Shown: positions 10,301 through 21,879 of the stretch, one piece after another
How positions within the stretch are numbered: the stretch's first letter is position 1
Layout of the letters: the number at the start of each line of letters is the position of its first letter
Assembly: GCA_024291935.2 (NCBI GenBank)
Contig: CM044310.1
Coordinates: forward strand, 122,274,213 to 122,338,212
Source of the DNA: Okapia johnstoni
Taxonomy: Eukaryota; Chordata; Mammalia; Artiodactyla; Giraffidae
Direction: 5' to 3'
Length of the DNA: 64,000 nucleotides
Notes under the pieces: model-generated
The model's input: the letters and a program-made list of their open reading frames with translations, nothing else
What the model was told of the DNA's origin: nothing
Database searches by the model: none
Position numbers and translations under genes: made by a program

Positions 10301-10930
10301 CGGCAGAAGCTGCTGAGCCCCTGCTGGGAGGAGAGATAAGGCGCCTACGCCTGAGGTCAAGGAAGACTCCCCTGTACAAGGGCGGGAAGGCTCCTTGGAG
10401 GCCGAAAAGGGAGGGGGGGCCCCCCCCATAATGAGTGTGGGCCTGCCGCTCGGGGGGGGCCTCTGCCGTGGGACCCTCTCAGCAAATGCTGTGCCCTCAA
10501 CCTGGGGAGGGTCCTGACGAGTCAGGCGTGAAGAAAGGAACAGATAGTCGGCGGAAGGTAAACGAGCCGCGGAAGGGCGTCCGGCGAGGCTTTCCGGCTC
10601 CCCCGCCGGGCTCCCCTCAGGAGGCCCGTGCCTCTGGGGTCTGCGCCTCGGAGCGCCCTCCGCGTTGAGCAAGCTGTGGGTCTGCGTGCGCTCCCTCGTG
10701 GGCTGCGGGGACGGTGATGGGCTTCTTTATGTATTTACACTTCCCGCCTCCTTACGACAGTCTTGGCTTCAAACGGGGAAAGACGCAGGGTCACTCTGGC
10801 CACAGGTGGTCCCACGGCAGGCGCCCTGCTTCTCATCCAGGCCGGTCCCCTGCCGGGGCCGGGGGCCGAGGTCCCTCTGCAGGACGGCTCCCCGCTGCCT
10901 CTCCCGACCGCGGTCGTGTGTTTTCGTGGC
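10170..10930 (+). repeat. LCR copy B
   Basis: This is the same unnamed repeat as 7,440-8,330. It is preserved through the 'gacacagctagcggcagaag' part and the 'ggcttcaaacggggaaagac' part, the latter also found reversed near 22,780. It is GC-rich and CpG-containing. No coding domain is recognised in the many overlapping open frames. Confidence 0.55.
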
Positions 10931-10939
10931 TGTGACTGG

Positions 10940-11350
10940 AAAAGGCGTTATGTGATCCTGTTTTACGGGAGAATGACGTTGCCTTGTGTCTGAACGGCGT
11001 CCTCTTTACCACCCTCTCTCCTCGTGACGTAGGTTGCTTCGCTGCCTTGGTTATTGTCCCTGCTGCTGCCGGGGTCACTGGGGGAGAGCCGCCTTCTAAA
11101 TTATCGGTTTTCTGCAGATCTCTCAGGAGGCACGGAAGCCAAACAGACGCCACTACGTACAGTTGTTTATTATTAATCGGTGGATAATAGCTTTGCAATT
11201 TTGTGACATTTTTTCACTTACCTGCAGCCCAGCAGTAATTTTAACTTGGTTTTGAGCAGAGTTGATTTATGATTACAGGCCATAGAGAAGACTGACTCAG
11301 ACTGAGTGAGGAACAGGGGAAGGCCTTCCTTCGTGAGGCCGACTTAGACC
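10940..11350. other. Unassigned sequence before the minisatellite
   Basis: No gene, SINE or LINE is recognisable. It separates LCR copy B from the inverted minisatellite. Confidence 0.4.
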
Positions 11351-11354
11351 TATG

Positions 11355-11838
11355 TTACGATGAGACAGAGGCCTTGATGCGGACCAGAGTAAGAACTAAA
11401 TCATGCCCAGAATCAGGCCTTAGTGCAGCCAGAGTCAGGCCTAAAGTTGAGTACCAGGGTCAGACCCTTGAAGGCACGAAGGTCAGGCCTTGGTATGGAC
11501 ACGAGTTAGGCCTTTGTGGGTACCAGAGTCAGTTCTCAGTGCGGACCGGATTCAAGCCTAAGTGATTACCACTGTCAGCCCATAGTGTGGACCAGAGTCA
11601 GGCCTCACTGTGGACCCGAGTTAGGCCTCAGTCAGAATCAGAGTGAGGCCTAAAGGAGGACCAGAGACAGGCCTTACTGTGCTCTGGAGTCAGACCTTAG
11701 TGTGGACCTCAGTCAGGCCTAGTGTGGACCAGAGTCAGGCCTAAGTGATCACCAGTGTCAGGCCGTATTTCGGACCAGAGACAGGCTTTAATATGGACCA
11801 GATCAGACCTGAGTGTGGACCCGAGTCAGGCCTTAGTA
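11355..11838 (+). repeat. 23-bp minisatellite, first arm
   Basis: Units built on 'gaccagagtcaggcct' repeat about every 23 bp, many degenerate or of irregular length. This arm carries the motif in forward orientation, and the array flips at about 11,838. Confidence 0.85.
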
Positions 11839-12285
11839 CCTGGTCCACACTCAGACCTGACTCTGGTCCACATTCGGGCCTGACTCTGGTCCGCACTCGG
11901 GCCTGACTCTGGTCCACACCCAGACCTGACTCTGGTCCACACCCAGGCCTGACTCTGGTCCACACCCGGGCCTGACTCTGGTCCGCACTCGGGCCTGACT
12001 CTGGTCCACACTGAGGCCTGACTCTGGTCCGCACTCGGGCCTGACTCTGGTCCGCACTCGGGCCTGATTCTGGTCACACTGAGGCCTGACTCTGGTCCAC
12101 ACTTGGGCCTGACTCTGCTCCACACTCGGGCCTGACTCTGGTCCACACTCAGACCTGACTCTGGTCCACACTCGGGCCTGACTCTGGTCACACTCAGGCC
12201 TGACTCTGGTCCACACTGAGCCCTGACTCTGGTCACACTCAGGCCTGACTCTGGTCCACACTGAGGCCTGACTCTGGTCCGCATT
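11839..12285 (-). repeat. 23-bp minisatellite, second arm (inverted)
   Basis: This is the reverse complement of the unit in the first arm ('aggcctgactctggtccac'), about 19 well-kept copies of 23 bp. Because 23 is not a multiple of three and the unit lacks stops on the minus strand, long minus-strand open frames of 97-187 codons appear here. They are artefacts of the array. Confidence 0.9.
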
Positions 12286-12419
12286 TACAAGTTCATTATT
12301 GGAGGCACGGCATAGCATGCGGGCGAGCGCGCGGAGCAGAGTCTGTCTAAGACAGAAGCGGGTGTCCCTACACACCCAGAGGGAGAGGATGTGGGCATCC
12401 TGAATGAGGAGCACTGGAG

Positions 12420-12840
12420 AGGAGATGGTAATCTCTCAGGCAGCACCGTCCTGCCGGGTCTTTGCCTTGGCCAATCACCTTGTCTCTTTCTTCACACCCA
12501 ACTGGTGTCTGGACCCCCCAACACGCGTGGGCAGCGTTTTGCTAAGATGGATCCCCTCACAGAGGCCTGTGGGGGCAGGTCCGCCCTTACTGTGGGCTGC
12601 GGGCCCTCCCTGTCCCGCCCCCGGGAGGCCTCCTGCTCTCGTGCAGACAGTCGTCTTCCTTGTCCTCCCGAGTGTGGGCGCCTTGTATCTTTGCTCCGGC
12701 AGGGCTCAGCTTCTGCCGCTAGCTGTGTCCTGGGAGTGTCTGGGTGAGAACAAACCTTCAGTTTTACTCCACTTGACAAACACCAGCTTCCAGCGGGGGG
12801 CCCCTCTATCTCCTTCCTCAAAGTAGGTCCAAGAGAGAAA
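12420..12840 (-). repeat. LCR copy C
   Basis: Inverted relative to copies A and B, it is recognisable by 'cagcttctgccgctagctgt' and 'gctaagatgg'. Copy B and copy C face each other across the minisatellite with a centre near 11.5 kb. Confidence 0.6.
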
Positions 12841-12844
12841 GACA

Positions 12845-13285
12845 AATATCTTACCACTTGGAATCTACAAATTCATACAAATGAACTAATTTATAAACGG
12901 AGCCAGACTCACCGACTTAGAAAACCAACTTAATGATTCTATGGTATAATCTATAAATTCATACAAACGAAGTAACTTATAAACGGAGACAGACTCACAG
13001 ACTTAGAAAACCAAGTTGTGATTGTTTAAAAAAAAAAACTAGAAGGGAGACATTAAGAGGTTGGGATTAACGCAGACACACTGCTTGTGATCAGATAATC
13101 CAGAAGGGACTACTGCGCAGGAAGTCTACTGAACAGTGAAGCAACTTATACGGGAAAAGACCCCCCAAGGAATAGATACATGTCTATGTACAACTGAATC
13201 ATGCTCCTATAAAACTGAAACACAACAGACAAAATCAAATCTACTTCAATAGAAAATTAAATTACCAAAAAAAGGGGGCGCATGA
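12845..13285 (+). mobile_element. L1 3'-end fragment
   Basis: The 'gaatctacaaattcatacaa', 'gacttagaaaaccaactt' and 'acctact/tctactgaacagt' phrases of the artiodactyl L1 3' region are present, ending in an A-rich tail. The segment 'acaaa(tg/cg)aa(c/g)taa' is duplicated in tandem (about 12,868 and 12,956). Confidence 0.65.
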
Positions 13286-13290
13286 AGAAA

Positions 13291-13309
13291 TGCTGCCGCC
13301 TTGTGGCCA
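13291..13309 (-). promoter_or_regulatory. CTCF-like motif, reverse orientation
   Basis: The minus strand reads TGGCCACAAGGCGGCAGCA, a close match to the CTCF consensus core. It is the first leftward-pointing copy of the repeated tag. Confidence 0.45.
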
Positions 13310-13489
13310 CTTTTGGTAACAGCAACCGAAAAACCTGTGCTGATGGGCACCGCACTTGACAGTCACCAGGTATTCCAGTTTAAGAACCACCTGCCCTTAA
13401 CAAATGTCCTGGGGTGAATCACCGGAGAAGAATTCAAAACAGGCCCAACTTTCAAGAAGCCAATATGAAGAAGGAAACTGTACTCAGTT

Positions 13490-13712
13490 CAGTGCGTGCT
13501 AAGTGGCTCAGTCGTGTCCCACTCTGTGACTCCGTGGACTGCAGCCCGCCAGGCTCCTCTGTCCATGGGATTCTCCAGGCAAGAATACAGGGGTGGGTTG
13601 CCGTGCCCTCCTCCAGGGGATCTTCCTGACCCAGGGATCGAACCCATGTCTTTTGTGTTTGCAACATTGGCAGGAGGATTCTTTACCACTAAACCACCTG
13701 GGAAGCCCTTCC
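13490..13712 (-). mobile_element. Bov-tA SINE
   Basis: A reverse-oriented full-length element runs from 'ggctcagtcgtgtcccactc' to 'ctaaaccacctgggaagccc'. It interrupts the L1-derived unit. Confidence 0.9.
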
Positions 13713-13714
13713 TG

Positions 13715-14585
13715 ATTATTAAGGAACTGCTAATCAAAACTACACTGAGGTGTCACCTTACACCACTCAGAATGGCCATCCTCCAAAAGATCAGAATGAA
13801 ACGCTGCCGAGGCCGCGGGGAATGGGGAACCCTCCTACACTGGGGGCGGGGAGGGAAGCGGATGGGCGCAGCCACCTGGAAAACACTTGTCGGTTCTTTA
13901 AAACAGTAAACACAAAGAAACCGCATTTTCCGGCCATCTCACTTCTTGGCTTAGATCTAAAAAATATCTTAATTTGAAACACGTGCACCTCTATTTTCAG
14001 GGCAGCGCCATTCACAATAGCCAACACACAGTTTCAACTAAAATGTCCATCGATAGAGAAATGAAGAGTAACTGGTCCATCTACACACTGGAATATATTT
14101 GGCCATCAAAAAAAAGTAAAGAAAAAAAATGCCATTGGCAGCATGATGGCTGGACCAAGAGATGATCATACTAAGCGAATAAGTCAGACAAAGACAAATA
14201 TTTTAACATATCACTTACAAGTGGAATCTATAAATTCACAAAAATGAACTAAATTATAAAGAGAAACAGATTTTCAGACTTAGAAAACCAGCATGTGATC
14301 ATTTTTTTAAAAGTTATGGGGGAAAGATACATTAAGAGGTAACAATTAACATATACACTCCACTGTCTATCAGAGATAATTTTAAAAGACCTACCAAATA
14401 GCTCAGGAAGTCCATTGAACAGTGATAAGGCGTAGAGAAGAAACCCTGAAAAAGAATAGATAAACATCTTATGTATAATTCATTCAAGCTCCTGTTCACC
14501 TAAAATAAATACAGCATCAGAAATAAACTTTACTCAAATAGAAAATTTTTAAATTACCAAAAAAAAAAAAAAAAATCGAGCAAGA
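13715..14585 (+). mobile_element. L1 3'-end segment (repeat-unit copy)
   Basis: The terminal L1 ORF2/3' UTR landmarks run in order: 'actcagaatggccatcctcc', 'gccattcacaatagccaaca', 'aatgtccatcgatagagaaa' and a poly(A)-like end at about 14,556-14,575. With the CTCF-like tag that follows, it forms one ~1.3-kb unit. Confidence 0.75.
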
Positions 14586-14590
14586 AGAAA

Positions 14591-14609
14591 TGCTGCCGCC
14601 TTGTGGCCA
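14591..14609 (-). promoter_or_regulatory. CTCF-like motif, reverse orientation
   Basis: This is the same 19-mer as at 13,291 (TGGCCACAAGGCGGCAGCA on the minus strand), exactly 1,300 bp further on, in the next repeat unit. Confidence 0.45.
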
Positions 14610-15970
14610 CTTTCAGTAACAGCAACTGAAAACTACGCTGATTGGCACTTAATACTCACGACGCCTGCGGGGATCTAAGTAAAAAAGTCTAAAAACCCCA
14701 TAAACCTGCCCTCAGCAAATGTCCCGGGATAGGTCCTGGAAAAAGGATTCAAAGCAGGTCAGGAAATAAAGAAGCCCACGTGGAGAGTTAAGTTTTACTC
14801 AAACTTTTTTTAAAAATCTCATGAAAAAAAATCCCAGTTAACCTTAAAAACATTTACACAGCAAGGAAAGCCATAAAGAAAGAGAAGACAACCAACATAT
14901 GCGAAAAATGCTTGCAAACAAAAATGTCACTGTCACAAGGAAATCATCTCCAAATTATGCATGAAAACAGTTCGTGCAGCTCAAAAAAAAAAAAAAAATA
15001 GACAGATGTCCCCCCTGCGCCACGCAAACGGCTCATGTAGCTCATAACTAGAAAGCAAACAACCGAACAGACAAATGGGCCAAAGATCTAAATAGAAACT
15101 TCTCCCAAGAACATGTCCAGATGCCATAAAACACTTGAAAAGATGCTTAGCGTCACTGTTAGAGAAATGTAAACCAAAACCGCACCGAGGTGTCAGCTGA
15201 GCGCACTCAGAATGTCCACCCTCCAGAAGATCTCAAAGATGAAGGGCGGCTGAGCTGGGGGGAGCAGGGGCCCTCCTACACTGTGGGGGGTGTAAACGGG
15301 CGGGTGCGGCCAGGAAGGAAAACAGGATGGACATGCTTCAGACACTAAATGTGGAGTTATCACGTGGTCCGTCAGGCCCACTCCTTCCTTTAGATCTGGA
15401 GAAAACCATAATTTAAAATAACACCTGCAGCCCTAGTTCAAGGCCACACCGTTGACAACATCCAAGACAGAGCATCAAGGAAAATGTCCATCAATAGAGA
15501 AATGAAGAGTCACTGGTCCATCCAGACCCTGGAATACACTCAGCCATCAGAAAGACCTCAAACATGCCATTCTCAGGGGCATGGATGCACCGAGATCTAT
15601 CACAGAGTGAAATCAGTGACAGAGGGGAAGAGAAATATTGTATCACTTAGAGATGGAGTCTATCTATAAATTCATACAAATGAATTAATTTATAAGCAGA
15701 AGCAGATGCACAGACTTAGAAAACCAACTTATGATTTAAAGAAAAGAATGTAGAGGAAGGCAGACATTAAGAGGTTGGGATTAACAGATACAAACTACTT
15801 ATTATCAAACAGATGAACCAAAAGTGCCTACTGAATAGCACTGGTAGGTCTACTCAATACACGTAAGACTCTATATGGGAAATGCCTTCGAAAAAGAATA
15901 GATATATATCTATGTATAACAGAATAAAGTTTCTGTAAACCTAAACCACAACAGAAAATTAAAAGTAAAC
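14610..15970 (+). mobile_element. L1 3'-end segment, next repeat-unit copy
   Basis: The order of landmarks is the same as in 13,715-14,585 ('cactcagaatgtccaccctc', 'aaaatgtccatcaatagaga', 'gacttagaaaaccaacttat'). The unit is cut by the BovB insertion at about 15,975, and its CTCF-like tag resumes after it at 18,048. Confidence 0.7.
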
Positions 15971-15974
15971 AAAT

Positions 15975-18012
15975 CAAATCCCTTATGATTATACGGTGGA
16001 AGTGACAAAATAGATTCAAGGGATTAGCTCTGATAGACAGAGTGCCTGAAGAACTATGGACAGAAGGTTCGTGACATTGTACAGGAGGCAGTGATCAGGA
16101 CCATCCCCAAGAAAAAGAAATGCAAAAAGGCAAAATGGCTGTCTGAGGAGGCCTTACAAATAGCTGTGAAAACAACAGAAGCGAAAGGCAAAGGAGAAAG
16201 GGAAAGATATTCCCATTTGAATGCAGAGTTCCAAAGAACAGGAAGGAGAGATAAGAAAGCCTTCCTCAGTGATCAGTGCAAAGAAACAGAAGAAAACAAT
16301 AGAATGGGAAAGACTAGAGATCTCTTCAAGAAAATTAGAAATACCAAGGGAAACTTTCATGCAAAGATGGGCACAATAAAGGATGGAAATGGTATGGATG
16401 TAACAGAAGCAGAAGATAGTAAGAAAAGGTGGTAAGAACAGACAGAAGAACTATGCAAAAAAGGTCTTCACGACCCAGTAATTATGATGGTGTGATTACT
16501 CACCTAGAGCCAGACATCCTGGAATTCAAAGTCAAGTGGACTTTAGGAAGCATCACTACAAACAAAGCTAGTGGAGGTGACGGAATTCCAGTTGAGCTAT
16601 TTCTAATCCTAAAAGATGATGCTTGAAAGTGCTGCACTCATTATGCCAGCAAATTTGGAAAACTCAGCAGTGGCCACAGGACTGGAAAAGGTCAGTTTCC
16701 GCTCCAATCCCAAAGAAAGGCAATGCCAAAGAATGCTCAAACTACTGCACAATTGCACTCATCTCACACGCTAGTAAAGTAATGCTCAAAATTCTCCAAG
16801 CCAGGCTTCAGCAATACGTGAACTGTGAATTTCCAGATGTTCAAGCTGGTTTTAGAAAAGGCAGAGGAACCAGAGATCAAATTGCCAACATCCGCTGGAT
16901 CATTGAAAAAGCAAGAGAGTTCCAGAAAAACATCTATTTCTGCTTTATTGACTATGCCAAAGCCTTTGACTGTGTGGATCACAATAAACTGTGGAAAATT
17001 CTGAAAGAGATGGGAATACCAGACCATCTGACCTGTCTCTTGAGAAACCTGTATGCAGGTCAGGAAGCAACAGTTAGAACTGGACATGGAACAACAGACT
17101 GGTTCCAAATAGGGAAAGGAGTACGTCAAGGCTGTATATTGTCACCATGCTTATTTAACTTCTGTGCAGAGTACATCATGAGAAACGCTGGGCTGGAAGA
17201 AACACAAGCTGGAATCAAGATTGCCGGGAGAAATATCAATAACCTCAGATATGCGGATGACACCACCCTTATGGCAGAAAGTGAAGAAGAACTAAAGAGC
17301 CTCTTGGTGAAGGTGAAAGAGGAGAGTGAAAAACTTGGCTTAAAGCTCAACGTTCAGAAAACTAAGATCATGGCATCTGGTCCCATCACTTCATGGGAAA
17401 TAGATGGGGAAACAGTGGAAACAGTGTCAGACTTTATTTTGGGGGCTCCAAAATCACTGCAGCCATGAAATTAAAAGATGCCTGCTCCCTTGGAAGAAAA
17501 GTTATGACCAACCTAGATAGCTTATTAAAAAGCAGAGACATTACTTTGCCTACAAAGGTCCCTCTAGTCAAAGCTATGGTCTTTCCAGTGGTCATGTATG
17601 GATGTGAGAGTTGGACCATAAAGAAAGCTGAGCGCTGAAGAATTGATGCTTTTGAACTGTGGTGTTGGAGAACTCTTGAGAGTCCCTTGGGCTGCAAGGA
17701 GATCCAACCAGTCCATCCTAAAGGAAATCAGTCCTGAATATGCAATGGAAGGACTGATGCTGAAGCTGAAGTTCCAATCCTTTGTCCACCTAATGCGAAA
17801 GAACTGACTCATTGGAAAAGACCCTGATGCTGGGAAAGATTGGAGGCAGGACGAGAAAGTGAGGACAGAGGATGAGATGGTTGGATGGCATCACCAACTC
17901 CATGGACATGAGTTTGGGTAAACTCCGGGAGTTTGTGATGGACAGGGAGGCCTGGCGTGCTGCAGTCCATGGGGTCGCAAAGAGTCGGACACAACTGAGT
18001 GACTGAACTGAA
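15975..18012 (+). mobile_element. BovB (RTE) LINE, 3' two kilobases with reverse-transcriptase relic
   Basis: A 5'-truncated BovB begins around the linker after the endonuclease domain and ends in the diagnostic 'gactgaactgaac' tail. The frame is broken into pieces at 16,091-16,435, 16,429-16,626, 16,623-17,468 and 17,393-17,638. The third piece holds most of the reverse-transcriptase palm, including FIDYAKAFDCVDH and the catalytic RYADDTTL box, and ends with a frameshift near 17,440. A stop interrupts the frame at 16,435 and another at 16,626. The element is inactive but among the best-preserved copies here. It split an L1-derived repeat unit. Confidence 0.95.
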
Positions 18013-18047
18013 CCCCCCAAAAAATAAAAATGGGGAGAAAGAGTAAA

Positions 18048-18066
18048 TGCTGCCCCCCTGTGGCTG
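18048..18066 (-). promoter_or_regulatory. CTCF-like motif, reverse orientation (best GGGGGC core)
   Basis: The minus strand reads CAGCCACAGGGGGGCAGCA, the copy closest to the CTCF consensus through its CCAC-AGGGGGC core. It lies directly after the BovB insertion. Confidence 0.45.
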
Positions 18067-18109
18067 CTTATGGTAAAAAAAAAAAAAAAAAAAAAAAACA
18101 ACTAAAGAG

Positions 18110-18328
18110 CATCTTACTGTGTTTACTGGCTCATTGGTGTCCGACTCTTTGCGACCCTGTGGACTGTAGCCCACCAGGCTCCTCTGTCCATAGTATTTTC
18201 CAGGCAAGAATACTGGAGTGGTAGCCTTTCCTTTCTCCAGGGAATCGTCCCAACCGAGGGATCCAACCCAGGTCTCCTGCACTGCAGGTGGATTATTTAC
18301 GCTGAGCCACCAGGGAAGCCCACCCACC
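18110..18328 (-). mobile_element. Bov-tA SINE
   Basis: A full reverse-oriented element runs from 'tggtgtccgactctttgcga' to 'tgagccaccagggaagccc', preceded by an A run. Confidence 0.9.
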
Positions 18329-18473
18329 CAAAAACAAAAAACATCTGCCGGACACTTAATATTCACCAAGCCCGGACCTGTTTAAAAAAAAAAAAACAAT
18401 GCGCTCAACAACTACTGTTGTCTGATAGGTAGTGGAGAAAGAAGTCAATCCCGACATAACTAAGGACCGCCCC

Positions 18474-19262
18474 ACAGCCAGCCCCGCTCCCTCTCCCCTC
18501 CCCGGCCCCGCCCCTCTCCTCCCCGGCCCCGCCCCTCTCCTCCTCGGCCCCCGGCCCTCTCCTCTCCCCGGCCGGCCCGCCCCTCTCCTCCTGGCCCCGC
18601 CCCGTCTCTCCTCCTCCTTGGTGCCCGCCCCGCCCCTCTCCTTCCCACCGGCCTCGCCCTCTCCTCCCCGGCCCCCCGCCCCTCCCCGGCCCCGCCCCCC
18701 TCCTCCCCGGCCCCTGCCCCATCTCTCCTCCCCCCTGGCGCAGGCCCCCGCCCCTCTACTCCCTGCCCCTTTCCTCCTCCCCCGGCCCCGCCCCCTCTCT
18801 TCCCCTGCAGGCCCCGCCCCCTCTCCTCCCCGGCCCCCCACGCCCCTCTCCTACCCCCCCGGCCCCCCGCCCCGCCTCTCCTCCCTGGCGCCGGCCCCGC
18901 CCCTCCCCCGGGGCCCCGAAACCCCTCCTCCCCGACCCCGTCCCTCCTCCCCGGCCCCGCCCCCGTCTCTCCTCCTCCCCGCGCCCCGCCCCGTCTCTCC
19001 TCCTCCCTCCCCGGCCCCGCCCCTCTTCCTCGGCCCCGTCCCTCCTCCCCCGGCCCCGCCCCGTCTCTCCTCCTCCCCCCCCCGGCCCCGCCCCTCTTTC
19101 CTCGGCCCCGTCCCTCCTCCCCGGCCCCGCCCCTCTCTTCCCCCGGTCCCGCCCCTCTCCTCCCCGGCCCCGCCCCGTCTCTCCTCCCCCCTGGCGCAGG
19201 CCCCGCCCCCCTCTCCTCCCCGGCCCCCCCCCTCTCCCCTCCCCCGCCGCCCTATGCTCCGC
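18474..19262. repeat. C-rich minisatellite (~21-bp unit)
   Basis: About 790 bp consist almost only of variants of 'ccccgcccctctcctccccgg'. The minus strand is a continuous series of G runs with clear potential for G-quadruplexes. The 290-codon proline-rich open frame on the plus strand and the glycine/arginine-rich frames on the minus strand are products of composition, not genes. Confidence 0.9.
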
Positions 19263-19519
19263 CCCAGGAAGCCCTCTCTCCCACCGGACTCAGTTCCGCT
19301 CTAAGCCGAGATTCCGTCCTACTCCGGTCCCGCTTGCGGGCAGGCTCCGTTCCGAAGGCCCGACTCTGGTCCTCACTAAGACGAAGGCCGTCACCCTCAT
19401 CAGCAGCGTGGCCGACCTGTCGCCACTCACCGGCACCTGCTGACACTGGACAGTCTTCCGGGGTCTCTGTTTCCCTTTGGCCTCTTGCTTCCTTTTGTGA
19501 CTCCCACCCTCCCCTAGAC

Positions 19520-20160
19520 GCCCCCTGGCACGCATGCACAACCTCTCCTCACACAGATCCACGGGAGGCTTGTGGGGCCGCGTCCTCCCTTATTATAGGC
19601 TGTGACCCTCCCTTTTTGCCCCCGGGTGGCCTCCCCGCGCAGGGGCAGAGGGAGCGCGTCCTTGTCCTCAGGACTGGGCACCGTGTCTCTCTCCTCCAGC
19701 AGGGCTCAGCTTCTGCCACTAGCTTTGTCCGCGTGTCCCGGTGAGAACAAAGCTTCAACTTGACTCCACTTGACAGACTCTGGCTTTCCAGCCTGGGGGA
19801 CCTTCTGTCTCCTTCCTGGAACCCCTCTGAGAGACATGAACCCCCAAAATGTTTATTGGGAACATGAAGGGCGACCAAGCTGGCATGGGACTGTAGACCC
19901 TACCTAGCTGGGGTCATGGCAGTCTCGCTCCATGAAGTAACAGAGGGGTGACCTGTTGGTTATTCCCTCAGGATTGTTCCGAGGACTGGATGGAATCTCT
20001 GCCTCACCACTATCTTGATGTAGAACTGTTGAAATCTGAATGGACAAATTTAACGAGTTATTTTATAAAGGCAGAGCCCAAAGAGGAGTAAAAGAATTAT
20101 TTGACCAGGGGCCCAAGCAGGAGTTAAGAACCCTGTTATGTTTTTTAGCAGTTTTGAACC
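19520..20160 (-). repeat. LCR copy D plus right half of the older inverted pair
   Basis: Bases 19,520-19,860 are the reverse of the A/B repeat ('cagcttctgccactagcttt'). Bases 19,970-20,160 are the inverted partner of 9,830-10,000 ('gaccaggggcccaagcagga'). The pairing of both parts in order implies one ancestral inverted duplication rather than scattered insertions. Confidence 0.65.
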
Positions 20161-21850
20161 TGGTCCATACAGTCCACACTTGTGCTGCCCTGTCCACAGC
20201 CCTGGAGTCTTCGCTGTGGTCTCACACTGGCCCGCGGTGACTGGCGTAGGCGCGACAGACTTGGCGTCAGTAGTTGGATGAATGAACCTGAAACATCAGT
20301 AGGCAAACTCCATCTCATGTTCTGTTTCCAGGAGAGTAAACTTGAATCTCAGACCAGACGTGGCGCTTCTGGGAGGCCCATAGCCTGGCAGCCAGCTCTG
20401 TAGTCTTGTCTAAATCGGGTTTAACCTCTCGAGTGTGTGGTTAATAACACATAAACCAAAGCAGTGTCACTGTTACTGAGTTTAGTGCTTCTCTCGGTAG
20501 GACAGGAGGCAAGCATTTGGGCTCAGGAAAACCTTTACCTGAAAACATCTAACTGTCTGAAGGCCTGTTCCACCAGCTTTCCCAGAGCACAGATGCCTCG
20601 CTCCTCATCTCCTCCCTCAGTGCCTTTCAGGGGGCGTCGAAGGTCAGCGGCTACAGTGGCTCCTGATTTAATCTCTGCAGAGGCAGACAGCGGGTGCCAC
20701 TTTCCTGTCAGCAGGGACCCTTCATGGCCAGAAATTTGACCACGGTTTGGGGCATTCCACGTCCCACGGTGCTAAAAATGCTCGTTCCCAGGTCTGCCAA
20801 AGATTCTGTTGACAGGCCACTCCGTGCTGTTACTGGACGAGGCCATAAAACAGTAGCCAAGAGACGCTGGACCACCTGTATCTCTAGCCTCTGTGATCCA
20901 GAAAAATATTCCCTTTTGGAGCTTCTTCCCATATTTCGAGTTAAACAATTACTGTCACTGATCTCATATGTAATTATATAGTATCATTTTCAGAGGCTCA
21001 GTCACACATTTGGGAATGTAAGAAATGAACAATTTTTAAAAGCAGGCAGAAAAAGAAATAACAGAACCAGCAGTGCTAGTAAGGTCCCAGGTAAGAATCT
21101 GAGAACCTGTATTAGGTGCAGCCAGTATGTCCCAGGTCCTCTGACTTAGTTTGTTAAGTGACTGTAGCCTGGTGTTTACCTCCTGGCTGTAGATCATGGA
21201 GCATCAGACATTTATCCAAAGATAGATTACTAAAAAGAAGCTTCAGAAACAAATGGAGAGTCCCTCTAATAACTCAATTAACTCTTTACAGTATAACACA
21301 ACAGAAAGGAACTATGTCGGAAGAGAGTCTTAGTAAATACAGACCTTAATTAACAAAACTAGAATTTAACATTTAGTGAAACAATTTTTTTTTCTAAAAT
21401 TACTCCGATTTTTATTAAACACAGCCAAGACCAATTTGTTTCTAAAATGTGTTGGGTGTATAAACCATGCAAGCTTCTTCTACACTGAGGTTGGCACAAT
21501 TCCTCAGGAGTCTTAGACTAAATTCACAAAAGGTCTCTCAAGGCCAAGACAGTCATGTGAAAGTTCTGCCATCAGATTTTGCCTAAGTGGATTTTTTTCT
21601 TCTAGAGGTCCCCAAATAGTTTGAGATTCCTGTACATGTCAGGAGACTGTCTTCATTTACCTAATAAGGCTGCTCAGAACTCAAACATCTCCAGTTTCTG
21701 GAGGGACAAGGCAGAGAGAAAAGAAAAAATGTTTGAACTTTACCCAGAAGTGTAAATTATCAAGTTGATGTAAATCTTAGGTAGCTTGAGGAGAAGAGCT
21801 TCTTTATATCTGAAAACAGAGTAGAAGCCAGCAGTATGTCAGCCAAAAAG
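20161..21850. other. Unassigned AT-rich sequence
   Basis: The first 300 bases pair in inverted orientation with about 9,290-9,480. Beyond that I recognise no gene or named repeat. The short open frames (61-95 codons) show no domain. Given the integrase relic just to the right, this may be the decayed interior of an endogenous retrovirus. Confidence 0.35.
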
Positions 21851-21879
21851 TCATAAACATTATAATCATGTTTAGCAGT

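Noticed and set aside
11741..12414. Overlapping minus-strand open frames of 97-187 codons with repeated R-V-R-P-E-C-G-P-E-S-G
   Set aside because: They come from the 23-bp minisatellite. The period cycles through all three frames and lacks stop codons. There is no start context or conserved domain.
18432..19304. 290-codon proline-rich open frame on the plus strand
   Set aside because: It is the translation of a C-rich minisatellite. It has no domain, and its composition explains the absence of stops.
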